DNA of 64,000 nt, taken from the NCBI GenBank assembly GCA_963736715.1, contig CAVTQA010000046.1, positions 62,001 through 126,000 of the forward strand, written 5' to 3'. The translations under genes were made by a program, and so were the position numbers. The notes under the pieces are model-generated. The model had not been told where the DNA came from. It ran no database searches and saw only the letters and a list, made by a program, of their open reading frames with translations. Below are positions 16,251 to 25,153 of the stretch, piece by piece; the first letter of the stretch is position 1, and every line of letters begins with the position of its first letter. Source of the stretch: AP-15 sp963736715. Lineage in GTDB: Bacteria > Pseudomonadota > Alphaproteobacteria > ATCC43930 > CGMCC-115725.

Positions 16251-17225
16251 GTGGCGGCTGAGACGGCAATCGTTGATCGCGTAGCGGCCTCGGGCCGGCG
16301 CGGTGGTGTAATCGGCGACGTAGTCTTCCGGTCGCTGACTTTTGTGTTTGCGTCGCTGGTTCTGCTGATCCTCGGCGGCGTCATCGTTGCTCTGATCGAC
16401 GGGGCGCTGCCGGCGTTCCGAACTTTCGGGCTCTCCTTCGTCGTGACCGAGGTTTGGAACCCGGTCACCGAAAAGTTCGGAGCGCTCGCCCCAATTTACG
16501 GAACGCTCGTGACCTCCGCCATTGCGATGCTGGTCGGGATTCCGGTGGCGTTCGGGGTCGCGATGTTCATCACCGAGATTTGCCCGCTCTGGTTGAAACG
16601 GCCGCTCGCCACGATGATCGAGCTGCTGGCGGCAATTCCGAGCATCATTTACGGCATTTGGGGCCTGTTTATATTCGCGCCCTTCGTCCAGCAGTACATC
16701 GAGCCGGCGATCATCGATACGTTCGGGCAGATTCCGGGAATTGGGGCGCTATTTGCCGGTCCGCCGCTGGGCATAGGCATTCTGACAGCCGGTTTCATCC
16801 TGGCGATCATGGTGTTGCCGTTCATCTCCTCTATCATGCGCGACGTGTTCGAGACCGTGCCGCCGATGTTGAAGGAAAGTGCTTACGGTCTCGGCGCCAC
16901 TCGAACCGAAGTCGTCTGGCGGGTTGTCCTGCCCTTCACCCGCATCGGTGTCGTCGGCGGCATTATGCTCGGTCTCGGCCGCGCGCTCGGCGAGACGATG
17001 GCCGTCACCTTCGTCATCGGCAACGCGCATAGCATCAGCGCCTCGATCCTGCAGCCGGGAACCACGATATCTGCGTCGCTGGCGAATGAATTCACCGAGG
17101 CCTTCGGCGATCTCTATCGGTCGTCGCTGATCGCGCTCGGTTTAATCCTGTTCATTATCACCTTCATCGTGCTGGCAATCGCAAAGCTGCTGCTGCTGCG
17201 GCTGCAAAAGCAGGCGGGAACCTAA
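16251..17225 (+). CDS. pstC: Phosphate ABC transporter permease PstC
   Basis: Inner-membrane half of the phosphate channel, 324 residues, about six helices. The permease EAA-type loop is recognisable in KESAYGLGATRTEVVWRVVLP, the PstC motif region contacting PstB. The start is GTG at 16251, 65 bases after pstS. The region between contains no obvious terminator. Confidence 0.95.
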   Translation: MAAETAIVDRVAASGRRGGVIGDVVFRSLTFVFASLVLLILGGVIVALIDGALPAFRTFGLSFVVTEVWNPVTEKFGALAPIYGTLVTSAIAMLVGIPVAFGVAMFITEICPLWLKRPLATMIELLAAIPSIIYGIWGLFIFAPFVQQYIEPAIIDTFGQIPGIGALFAGPPLGIGILTAGFILAIMVLPFISSIMRDVFETVPPMLKESAYGLGATRTEVVWRVVLPFTRIGVVGGIMLGLGRALGETMAVTFVIGNAHSISASILQPGTTISASLANEFTEAFGDLYRSSLIALGLILFIITFIVLAIAKLLLLRLQKQAGT

Positions 17226-17229
17226 TGCG

Positions 17230-18072
17230 ATGAATGTCTATGCCCGCCGCCGCATCGTCAATGGCGTGGTCATGACCCTGTCGGTCGCGGCGACCGCGTT
17301 TGGAGTTCTTTGGCTGGTCCTTGTTCTGTGGACACTGCTGGAGAACGGGATCGCGGCAATAACCCCGTCACTATTCTCCCAAATGACCCCGCCGCCCGGC
17401 AGCGCAGGCGGCTTGTTGAACGCGATTTTCGGCAGCGTAGTCATGACCTTGGTCGGGACCCTGATCGGGACGCCGACAGGCATTCTGGCCGGCACCTTCC
17501 TGGCGGAGTACAGCCGGGGCAGCCGCTTTGGCGAGGTCGTCCGTTTTATCAACGACATTTTGCTGAGCGCCCCTTCGATCATCGTTGGGCTCTTCGTCTA
17601 TGAGCTGATGGTCGTGCCGATGGGGCACTTCTCGGCCTGGGCCGGAGCTGTCGCGCTCGCCATTATCGTGATCCCGGTCGTCGTACGGACCACCGAGGAC
17701 ATGCTGAACCTCGTCCCGAATCCGCTGCGCGAAGCGGCTTCGGCTCTCGGCTCGCCGAAGTGGAAAGTGATCGTGATGATCTCTTACCGCGCGGCGATCC
17801 AGGGAATGGTGACCGGCGTCATGCTTGCGGTCGCACGCATCGCCGGCGAGACGGCGCCGCTGCTTTTCACCGCGCTCAACGACCAGTTCTGGAGCACGAA
17901 TTTGAATGCGCCGATGGCGAATTTACCGGTAGTAATCTTCCAATTTGCAATGAGCCCTTATGCCGATTGGCAGACGCTGGCATGGGGCGGTGCGCTGCTG
18001 ATCACAATCACGGTCCTGCTTCTCAACATCAGCGCCCGAGCCCTCGCTTCCTGGAGCACGTTTAAGCAATGA
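17230..18072 (+). CDS. pstA: Phosphate ABC transporter permease PstA
   Basis: Second permease subunit, 280 residues with six helices. It carries GTFLAEYSRGSRFG and the coupling loop LREAASALGSPKWKVI, as in PstA proteins. It starts four bases after the pstC stop, consistent with coupled translation. It partners PstC and PstB to import phosphate released by PstS. Confidence 0.95.
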   Translation: MNVYARRRIVNGVVMTLSVAATAFGVLWLVLVLWTLLENGIAAITPSLFSQMTPPPGSAGGLLNAIFGSVVMTLVGTLIGTPTGILAGTFLAEYSRGSRFGEVVRFINDILLSAPSIIVGLFVYELMVVPMGHFSAWAGAVALAIIVIPVVVRTTEDMLNLVPNPLREAASALGSPKWKVIVMISYRAAIQGMVTGVMLAVARIAGETAPLLFTALNDQFWSTNLNAPMANLPVVIFQFAMSPYADWQTLAWGGALLITITVLLLNISARALASWSTFKQ

Positions 18073-18096
18073 GCCTAGCCACTGCGCGGCAAGTCG

Positions 18097-18900
18097 ATGC
18101 CGATTTCATCACCCGATTCGGAGCGGAGGGAGGCACAGCCCGCGCCCCGTCAAAAGGTCCTGATCCGCAACGTCGATTTTTATTATGGCACGTTCAAGGC
18201 TCTGAAGAACATAACGATGCCGCTGCACGACAGGAGGGTCACCGCTTTCATCGGCCCGTCCGGCTGCGGCAAGTCGACATTGCTTCGCGTCCTCAACAGG
18301 ATTTACGAACTCTACCCCGGCCAACGCGCGACCGGAGAGGTCATTGTCGACGGCGAAAATATCCTGGCGCCGGGGCTGGATCTCAATCTCCTGCGGGCGA
18401 GGATCGGCATGGTCTTTCAGAAGCCGACGCCCTTTCCGATGTCGATTTACGACAATATCGCTTTCGGCGTCCGACTCTACGAGAGCCTCCCGCGCCACGA
18501 GCTGGACGAGCGGGTTGAATCGGCGTTGCGTCGCGCCGCCCTTTGGGAAGAGGTCAGAGACAAGTTGCAACAAAGCGGGCTCAGTCTTTCGGGCGGCCAG
18601 CAGCAGCGTTTGTGCATTGCGCGCGCGGTAGCAGTGCGGCCGCAAATCCTGCTGCTCGACGAGCCCGCCTCGGCACTGGACCCGATCTCGACGCAGCGCA
18701 TCGAGGAGCTGATCGCTGAATTGAAGGCCGATTACTGCATCGCAATCGTCACGCACAACATGCAGCAGGCGGCCCGTACCTCGGATTTTACCGCTTTCAT
18801 GTATCTCGGAGAGCTGATCGAATTCGATGAAACCGAACGCATCTTTACGCACCCGAAAGAGAAACATACCGAAGATTACATTACGGGCCGGTTCGGTTGA
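18097..18900 (+). CDS. pstB: Phosphate ABC transporter ATPase PstB
   Basis: ATPase that drives PstCA and takes part in signalling to PhoR through PhoU. The 267 residues show Walker A GPSGCGKST, Q-loop VFQKPTPFPMS, signature LSGGQQQR, Walker B ILLLDEPASALD and switch HNMQQAAR. The PTPFPMSIYDN segment is diagnostic for PstB. The ATG lacks a strong ribosome site, so coupling with pstA is likely. Confidence 0.97.
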   Translation: MPISSPDSERREAQPAPRQKVLIRNVDFYYGTFKALKNITMPLHDRRVTAFIGPSGCGKSTLLRVLNRIYELYPGQRATGEVIVDGENILAPGLDLNLLRARIGMVFQKPTPFPMSIYDNIAFGVRLYESLPRHELDERVESALRRAALWEEVRDKLQQSGLSLSGGQQQRLCIARAVAVRPQILLLDEPASALDPISTQRIEELIAELKADYCIAIVTHNMQQAARTSDFTAFMYLGELIEFDETERIFTHPKEKHTEDYITGRFG

Positions 18901-18926
18901 TTTGATCGAAGGCGAGGGGTTTGCCG

Positions 18927-19646
18927 ATGGCTTCAGAGCACACTGCCAGAGCGTATGACGAAGAACTGCGCAGGCTCAGCAACACCGTAGCCGAGATGGG
19001 CGGACTTGCCGAAAGCCAGCTCGGCACGGCGATCGAGGCGGTAATGACGCGCGACACCGAGCTTGCCGCGCGCGTTGTCGAAGGCGACGTCAAAGTCGAC
19101 CAGCTCGAACGCGAGCTCGACAATCTCGCGATCCGGCTCCTCGCGCTGCGTCAACCGGTGGCGCGCGACCTGCGGGAGATTTTCTCCGCGCTGAAGATCG
19201 CGAGCGATCTGGAGCGAATCGGTGATTACGCCGCCAACGTGGCCAAGCGTTCGATTGCCCTCAGCCAGACACCTGCAGTGCGGCCGGTTTACGCCCTGCC
19301 GCGCATGGCGCATTTGGCGCAAATTCAGATCAAGGACGTTTTGGACAGCTATGTGCAACGCGATGCCGACAAGGCATATTCCGTGTGGAAGCGCGACACC
19401 GAGCTCGACGAGATGTATTCGAGCCTATTCCGCGAACTGCTTACCTATATGATGGAAGATCCTCGCAGTATCGGCTCGTGTACCCACCTTCTGTTTATGG
19501 CGAAGAACATCGAGAGAATTGGTGACCACGCAACCAATATTGCGGAAAATCTGTACTACCTGGTGAATGGAACACCGCTGGAGGAAGCGCGGCCGAAAGG
19601 CGATGTGTCGAGCCTCGAGGTCATGACGCCGGATCGTGCCCCGTGA
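18927..19646 (+). CDS. phoU: Phosphate signalling protein PhoU
   Basis: Negative modulator that connects PstB with PhoR and keeps the Pho regulon off when phosphate is plentiful. The 239-residue all-helical protein contains two PhoU repeats, each with an E/DxxxD metal-binding helix (DLERIGDYAANVAK and NIERIGDHATNIAE). I chose the ATG at 18927 behind GGCGAGGGG over an in-frame TTG six bases earlier. Its stop overlaps the phoB start by four bases. Confidence 0.95.
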   Translation: MASEHTARAYDEELRRLSNTVAEMGGLAESQLGTAIEAVMTRDTELAARVVEGDVKVDQLERELDNLAIRLLALRQPVARDLREIFSALKIASDLERIGDYAANVAKRSIALSQTPAVRPVYALPRMAHLAQIQIKDVLDSYVQRDADKAYSVWKRDTELDEMYSSLFRELLTYMMEDPRSIGSCTHLLFMAKNIERIGDHATNIAENLYYLVNGTPLEEARPKGDVSSLEVMTPDRAP

Positions 19647-20341
19647 CGGTGAAGCCGCTCATCCTGATTGTCGAAGACGAAGCGCCGCTCGTCACCATGC
19701 TGCGTTACAACCTCGAAAAGGAAGGCTTTCAGGTTTGTGAGGCCGGTGATGGCGAGGAGGCGCTCGTACAAATCGCCGAGCGCAAGCCCGATATCGTGCT
19801 GCTCGACTGGATGCTGCCGCTGGTTTCGGGGATCGAGGTTTGCCGCCGCATCCGGCGCTCTCCCGAGACCCGCTCGCTGCCGGTCATCATCCTGACCGCG
19901 CGCGGCGAGGAAACCGACCGGGTGCGCGGGCTCGACAGCGGTGCCGACGACTATGTGGTCAAACCGTTCAGCCCGAGCGAATTGGTCGCTCGGCTGCGTG
20001 CGGTGATGCGGCGCGCTCAGCCCGGCGGCACCCAAAACGTGTTGCAGTTCGCCGATGTGGAACTGGATACAGCCGCGCATCGGGTGTCGCGCGCGGGTAG
20101 GCCGATCCATCTCGGTCCGACGGAGTTCCGCCTGCTTCGTTATCTGATCACGCATCCCGGGCGGGTCTTCTCGCGCGAGCAATTGTTGGATGCGGTGTGG
20201 GGCCACGATGTCTATGTCGAGGCGCGGACTGTCGATGTTCACATCCGCCGCCTACGTAAGGCGCTGAACGCCGATGACGCCGTCGATGTGGTGCGCACGG
20301 TCCGCTCGGCCGGCTACGCTCTAGACCATCCCGTCAAATAG
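19643..20341 (+). CDS. phoB: Phosphate response regulator PhoB
   Basis: DNA-binding response regulator that activates Pho-box promoters after phosphorylation by PhoR. The 232 residues comprise a receiver domain with acidic pair ED at 11-12, phosphorylation site D55 (LLDWMLP) and the VKPFSPSEL lysine. An OmpR-type winged helix follows (HLGPTEFRLLRYLITHPGR, VDVHIRRLRKAL). The start is GTG within the phoU stop (GTGA), so it is the last gene of the pst operon. Confidence 0.96.
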   Translation: MTVKPLILIVEDEAPLVTMLRYNLEKEGFQVCEAGDGEEALVQIAERKPDIVLLDWMLPLVSGIEVCRRIRRSPETRSLPVIILTARGEETDRVRGLDSGADDYVVKPFSPSELVARLRAVMRRAQPGGTQNVLQFADVELDTAAHRVSRAGRPIHLGPTEFRLLRYLITHPGRVFSREQLLDAVWGHDVYVEARTVDVHIRRLRKALNADDAVDVVRTVRSAGYALDHPVK

Positions 20342-20379
20342 CTTGCGCGGTTTCCGGGCCCCTCGACCCGGCACGCGAT

Positions 20380-20724
20380 TTAATCGACGACGATTCGGAT
20401 CAGTTGATCCGTGGTGCGCCGTCGACCGGTTTCGGCTAGCGCGGCGCGAAATACCGCGGCGGTCGCTTCGTCCGGCGCTGCGACGCGGACTTCGACCCCG
20501 GAGGCGCAGGCGCGCACCGCGGCCGGGCCGACCCGATCAATCGCGAAAATGACGAGAGAGACCGGATCCGGTGTTTCGGGCCCAGGTACCAATCGGGACT
20601 TCAGGATTTTTCGCCATTCGCCGAAGCGCGCCCGGCCGCGTGGGCCGCGCTTTTTCGCAAAACGGGTGAGGGTTGCCTCGAACACATTTTTCCGAGCGCC
20701 AGGGCGAGTTGCTTTCTTAGCCAT
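20380..20724 (-). CDS. Conserved basic protein, unknown
   Basis: About 114 residues from the ATG at 20724. A longer in-frame start adds 42 residues of unlikely character. The N-terminal half is strongly basic (KKATRPGARKN, KKRGPRGRARFGEWRK) and the C-terminal half looks like a small alpha/beta unit (VSLVIFAIDRVG, VEVRVAAPDEATAAVFR). I do not recognise the family. It converges on phoB. Confidence 0.5.
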   Translation of the reverse strand: MAKKATRPGARKNVFEATLTRFAKKRGPRGRARFGEWRKILKSRLVPGPETPDPVSLVIFAIDRVGPAAVRACASGVEVRVAAPDEATAAVFRAALAETGRRRTTDQLIRIVVD

Positions 20725-20868
20725 CAGGGAGCGCTCCACTAGCCTAATCGGCGATCGGTACCACAGGATGATTACCGTTTTGCGAACGTCTCCCAGATAT
20801 GGGGCTCGAAAAACTGTAACATACAATTGATAGAATAAGCGTCGGACCAACTAGGTAGGGGAAACCAC

Positions 20869-21456
20869 GTGTCCGCGGGGGCGACCGTGTTTTTTGGTCT
20901 TTGGTTGCAAAAGCCGATGCGTATAGCGGCTGCGAACCCGAGCGGGCGGCGTTTTGCCGACGCCCTCGCACGCTGCGTCGAACTCGAGCGGCCCGGGGCA
21001 GTGCTCGAACTCGGCGCCGGAACCGGGAGCCTCACGCGCGGGCTCGTCCGGGCCGGCTGCCCGCCCGATCGCATCATTGCCGTCGAGAGTGAGCCGCGGC
21101 TCGCAGCGGTGCTGCGCAGTGAATTCCCGAGAATGAGAGTGATCGAAGGCGATGCGACCCGAATCGATGAATATTTTTCGGGTCGCGGGGAACCGCTGGC
21201 CGCAGTCGTCTCCAGCCTCCCGATCAAGTGGTTTCCATTGGAGGCACAGCGAGCCATCGTCAAGCCGTGTCTCGAGCTATTGGGACCGGGCGGGCGTTTT
21301 TTGCAGATGACCAACGCGTTCTCCTCGCCCTTGCAAATGGAACGGCTGGGGATTGCCGGCCGAGAGATTTGCCGGGTCTGGCTCAATCTGCTCCCGGCAC
21401 AGATCTGGGCTTATTCGCAAAAATCCGAACCGATTGCCGCGGGCCGGCCGTCGTGA
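20869..21456 (+). CDS. pmtA: Phospholipid N-methyltransferase (PmtA-like)
   Basis: SAM-dependent methyltransferase of 195 residues resembling the Sinorhizobium/Rhodobacter-type enzymes that methylate phosphatidylethanolamine toward phosphatidylcholine. It begins FFGLWLQKPMRIAAANPSG and has SAM motif I VLELGAGTGSLT, VESEPRLAAVL, and SSLPIKWFP at the catalytic position. KsgA-type rRNA methylase is a distant relative. The GTG start follows AGGTAGGGGAAA. The stop overlaps the next gene as GTGA. A weak Pho-box-like CTGTAACATAC lies at 20814. Confidence 0.8.
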   Translation: MSAGATVFFGLWLQKPMRIAAANPSGRRFADALARCVELERPGAVLELGAGTGSLTRGLVRAGCPPDRIIAVESEPRLAAVLRSEFPRMRVIEGDATRIDEYFSGRGEPLAAVVSSLPIKWFPLEAQRAIVKPCLELLGPGGRFLQMTNAFSSPLQMERLGIAGREICRVWLNLLPAQIWAYSQKSEPIAAGRPS

Positions 21457-22313
21457 ACCAGATTTCTCCGATTCCCCAGATTTCAAGCATGTACCACTAT
21501 CGCACGATCTGGATTTCCGACATTCACCTCGGCACCCGTGGGTGCAAAGCCGATTTCCTGATCGATTTCCTGCGTTACAACGATGCGGACACGATCTATC
21601 TGGTCGGCGACATCATCGACGGCTGGCGCCTGAAGCGATCATGGTATTGGCCGCAGACCCACAATGACGTCATCCAGAAGATATTACGCAAGGTCCGTAA
21701 GGGCACGCGCGTCATCTATGTCCCCGGCAACCACGATGAATGGCTGCGTGATTACACGCTGCTGCAGTTCGGCGGCGTAGAGGTCGCGGAAGAGGTCATT
21801 CATACCACTGCCGATGGCCGCCGGCTGCTGGTGCTGCATGGCGACGTGTTCGATGCGGTCGTCAAGCACGCCCGTTGGCTGGCGCTGCTCGGCGACCACG
21901 CGTATACCGCTGTGCTCTGGCTCAACCGCTATTTCAATATCATGCGGCGCCGCCTGGGATACCAATATTGGTCGCTGTCTGCCTATCTCAAGCACCGGGT
22001 CAAGAACGCAATGCAGTACATTGGCTCGTTCGCCGATGCCGTAGCCACCGAGGCCACCCGGCGCGGCGTCGATGGTATCGTCTGTGGCCACATCCATCAC
22101 GCCGAGATTCGCGAGATGAACGGCGTCCTTTATTGCAATGACGGCGATTGGGTCGAAAGCTGCACCGCTCTCGTCGAGCATTTCGATGGCCGGCTCGAGC
22201 TGGTCCATTGGATCGAAGATTGGATGCACCACCCGTTGAGGCGCCGCGTCGACGATGAACCCGAGATCGAGGTGGAGGCTCAGCTCCCCGAGTTCGCCGA
22301 CACGGATTTATGA
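21453..22313 (+). CDS. Metallophosphoesterase, PlcP-like phospholipase C
   Basis: Calcineurin-like metallophosphoesterase of about 286 residues, often annotated as UDP-2,3-diacylglucosamine diphosphatase. Metal motifs are SDIHLG, GDIIDGW, PGNHDE and CGHIHHAE. The RLKRSWYWPQTHNDV segment is typical of the PlcP group. In Sinorhizobium and marine bacteria PlcP strips phospholipid headgroups to diacylglycerol during phosphate starvation. The GTG overlaps the methyltransferase stop, and its own stop overlaps the glycosyltransferase start. That partnership and the neighbouring pho genes make PlcP likelier than lipid A synthesis. Confidence 0.82.
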   Translation: MNQISPIPQISSMYHYRTIWISDIHLGTRGCKADFLIDFLRYNDADTIYLVGDIIDGWRLKRSWYWPQTHNDVIQKILRKVRKGTRVIYVPGNHDEWLRDYTLLQFGGVEVAEEVIHTTADGRRLLVLHGDVFDAVVKHARWLALLGDHAYTAVLWLNRYFNIMRRRLGYQYWSLSAYLKHRVKNAMQYIGSFADAVATEATRRGVDGIVCGHIHHAEIREMNGVLYCNDGDWVESCTALVEHFDGRLELVHWIEDWMHHPLRRRVDDEPEIEVEAQLPEFADTDL

Positions 22314-23366
22314 GGATTGCGCTTGTTTCCGACGCGTGGAGGCCACAGGTCAATGGCGTCGCGCGCACGCTCGCGGCCTTGCACGACGGGCTGAAGGCAG
22401 CCGGGCATGACGTTTTTCCGCTGACCCCGGAGCTTTTTCGCACGGTACCGTGCCCGACGGACCGGGAAGTGCGATTGGCGATTGCTGCGCGGCCGCGCCT
22501 CACGCGACTGCTGGAAGTGCTCACGCCAGACGCGATCCACATCGCGACCGAAGGACCGCTCGGCACGGCCGCGCGGAAGTATTGCATAAAGCGGAACTTG
22601 CACTTCACCACCGCCTATCACACAAAATATCCGGAGTATCTAGAGGCCCGTTTTGGGGTGCCTAAGGCATGGACTTACGCAATATTGCTGCGCTTTCATT
22701 GCCGTTCGAGCGCCATTTTGGTCGCCACGGAAATCATCCGCCGTGAGCTCGCGGAAAACGGATTTCGAACAGCTCGCCCTATGGACGCGAGGCGTCGACA
22801 TTGCGCTGTTCCGGCCGGGATGTACCCCCGCCGTCGATCTGCCTCGGCCGGTATTTCTGTGCGTTTCGCGCATTGCGGCCGAAAAAAATCTGCCGGTCTT
22901 CCTCAACCTCGATTTGCCCGGCTCGAAGTTGGTCGTGGGCGGCGGCCACCTCTTGCCGGAAATGAAGCGGCGCTACCCCAATGTGCACTTTGCCGGAACT
23001 CAGCAGGGCGAAGCGTTGGTCCAGCATTACGCATCGGCGAATGTGTTCGTATTGCCCAGTCGAACGGAGACGTTTGGGCTGGTGTTGCTCGAGGCGTTGG
23101 CCTGCGGGCTCCCGGTCGCGGCATTGCCGGTCCCCGGACCTATGGACGTCATCGGTGACAGCGGCGCCGGAGTTCTCGATTGGGATCTGCGTGCGGCCGC
23201 CTTGGCAGCATTGAACATTCGCCGCGAGATCTGCCGCTCGCAGGCCGAGCGCTTCAGTTGGCAAACCTCGATCGAGCAGTTTCTCAGCCACGTCGTCCCG
23301 GTCCGCGCTCCCTCGACCGATAGTATCTACACGGAGCCAGCTGCTACTTATGCAGGACTGGTATAG
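22310..23366 (+). CDS. GT4 glycosyltransferase, probable Agt glycolipid synthase (frameshifted)
   Basis: Family 4 retaining glycosyltransferase. The N-terminal half (RIALVSDAWRPQVNGVART, TEGPLGTAARKYC, TTAYHTKYPEYL) and the C-terminal half (GVDIALFRP, VSRIAAEKNL, PSRTETFGLVLLEALACG) lie in different frames. Removing one T from TTT at 22763-22765 joins them into ENGFEQLALW. Paired with PlcP, the likely job is adding sugar to diacylglycerol to make phosphate-free membrane glycolipid; substrate is inference. The ATG overlaps the plcP-like stop, and the tail overlaps the convergent gene by 19 bases. Confidence 0.82.
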
Positions 23367-25057
23367 CGGCGTTCGATGGCTTCTTTGATCCGCCGCCGGC
23401 TTTCCGAAGGCGTCAGCGGCTCGTCCTTTTCAGTGCTCTCGACATCCTCGGCGAGTTCACTGTCTTTGATATTGTCCCTGAGCCACCGCGAATAATCGCC
23501 GGCGCGCAAATGGTGCAGCCAGGTCCGATCGTCGACCCCGTCGGCGATCTGCAGGAAGAAGGCCAGGTTCTGCGCCCGCAGGTTTAGGGCGCCGTCTGGA
23601 CCCCGGAAATAGAAGCTCTTGTCCTCACCAAGCTCGCCTTCGGCATATTTGCGGCTGTGGCGCTGCCGGTCCTGGCGCGGTTCGATTGTCGAGACAAGCC
23701 TCAGCTTACCGGAGCGTCGGTTCCAGAACAGCGCCTGGGCCCGATCGATGGTTTCCCCGAACGGCGGCGGCGCGGGTTCCCCGACAACTTTACAGAACGA
23801 CGCCACCACTCGATCAGCCTCGCCGCCCAGCGCCAAGACATAATCGATTCCCCGTAGTGCCTCGGCGGCAATGTGCTCGGGATCGACGGTAATCAAGATC
23901 GTGGCGGCAAATTCCTGGGGCAGAATCACCGAAGCGCCGTTCCAGCCGAATGGCAGCAGGTGGTGGGCCTCGTCGATCACGAGCCAATGCGGCCGCGCGC
24001 TCTCGATGCGAAGGCTGGACAGGGCAGGCATGAATTCCGAAAGAAAGTGAGGCCGCTCGGCAACATCGACCCCAAGGAGGTTCACCACGAGGTTCTGCTC
24101 GGGTTTGTGGAGGAGCTCGACAATTTCGGGCAGACGCGGCGTTGACTTGGCATCGCCCAACACCAAAGCGCCTTCGAGATCGGCGTAGTCACCCTCTGGG
24201 TCGATCACGCAAAGCTGGAACCCGCGTTCATTGATCTTTTCAATGAGCCCCGTCGCCGCGGTCGACTTGCCGCCGCCGGATGTGCCCGCGATCAACACGC
24301 TGCCACATTGCGGATGGAGCCGGACAGGTTCACCTTGCAGGTCGTGTGCGATCTCGACAGTCTGACGCTCTATTGTCGGCGCGATTTCGGCGAGGTCGTC
24401 TTCAAGGATACGGCGGACCGTCTCGACAACTCCGGCGCCGCGAGGCGCGCTCGTCACGATCTCGGCGTCTGCCTTGACCATCGGCAGCGCATTGGCTACC
24501 GCGACGGCGCAGCCGCACGCGCGCAAAAACGCGTGGTCATTTTCCGCGTCCCCGATCCCCACGACATTGAGCGGCGACAATTGCAGTCTGGCAAGCGCTG
24601 CAGCGAGCCCGCTCGCCTTATTGACGCCGGCCGGGAGCACCATGACCGCGCCTTTGTTGAAAACGATCTGCAGCTCGAGCCCGAGGTCACGGATCGTGTC
24701 GAGGACGATCTTTTCATTTGGCTCCCAGGTCGCGACGATGCTGCGGCCAACCGAGAGCGGCGTAACATTGCGTCGCCGCAGCTCTTCGACGAAGAGGGGA
24801 GGGGGCTCCTCGCCAAGCGGAATTTCCTCCCCCGTCGCGGGGTCGACGAGCACCGCCCCGTTCTCGACCACTGCCGCGTCAAACAGGTCGAGATGCGAGA
24901 ACACGCGCCGCAGATCCGCCAGCGCCCGCCCGGTGGCGAGGATCAGCTTGCGGCCGGATTGCTTGAAAGAGCGCAGCGCTGCGATGGTCTCTTCGGCAAC
25001 CAGACCGTCTTCGGCCAGGGTGCCGTCGTAATCGGTCGCGAGGGCGACGAAGTACAT
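23348..25057 (-). CDS. Fusion protein: HAD phosphatase plus HerA/VirB4-like ATPase
   Basis: A 569-residue two-part protein. Residues 1-220 form a HAD-superfamily Cof/sucrose-phosphatase-like domain (D9-x-D11 in TDYDGTLAEDG, ATGRALADL, GIGDAENDHAFL). From about 240 there is a P-loop ATPase with Walker A GTSGGGKST at 258-266, VIDPEGDY, and Walker B WLVIDEAHH near 358-366. This resembles the DUF87/HerA class. The last 70 residues are charged. I know of no established function; a kinase or translocase controlling a sugar phosphate pool is possible but unproven. It appears single-gene, convergent with the glycosyltransferase. Confidence 0.8.
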   Translation of the reverse strand: MYFVALATDYDGTLAEDGLVAEETIAALRSFKQSGRKLILATGRALADLRRVFSHLDLFDAAVVENGAVLVDPATGEEIPLGEEPPPLFVEELRRRNVTPLSVGRSIVATWEPNEKIVLDTIRDLGLELQIVFNKGAVMVLPAGVNKASGLAAALARLQLSPLNVVGIGDAENDHAFLRACGCAVAVANALPMVKADAEIVTSAPRGAGVVETVRRILEDDLAEIAPTIERQTVEIAHDLQGEPVRLHPQCGSVLIAGTSGGGKSTAATGLIEKINERGFQLCVIDPEGDYADLEGALVLGDAKSTPRLPEIVELLHKPEQNLVVNLLGVDVAERPHFLSEFMPALSSLRIESARPHWLVIDEAHHLLPFGWNGASVILPQEFAATILITVDPEHIAAEALRGIDYVLALGGEADRVVASFCKVVGEPAPPPFGETIDRAQALFWNRRSGKLRLVSTIEPRQDRQRHSRKYAEGELGEDKSFYFRGPDGALNLRAQNLAFFLQIADGVDDRTWLHHLRAGDYSRWLRDNIKDSELAEDVESTEKDEPLTPSESRRRIKEAIERRYTSPA

Positions 25058-25153
25058 ACGCAGCCATACGAACTTGAGAACGGTACTTTCTCGAACAGTC
25101 GTCTTACGAAGGCTGTTCCGACGTCATGAAATCTTAACGGCATTTCGCTCGCG

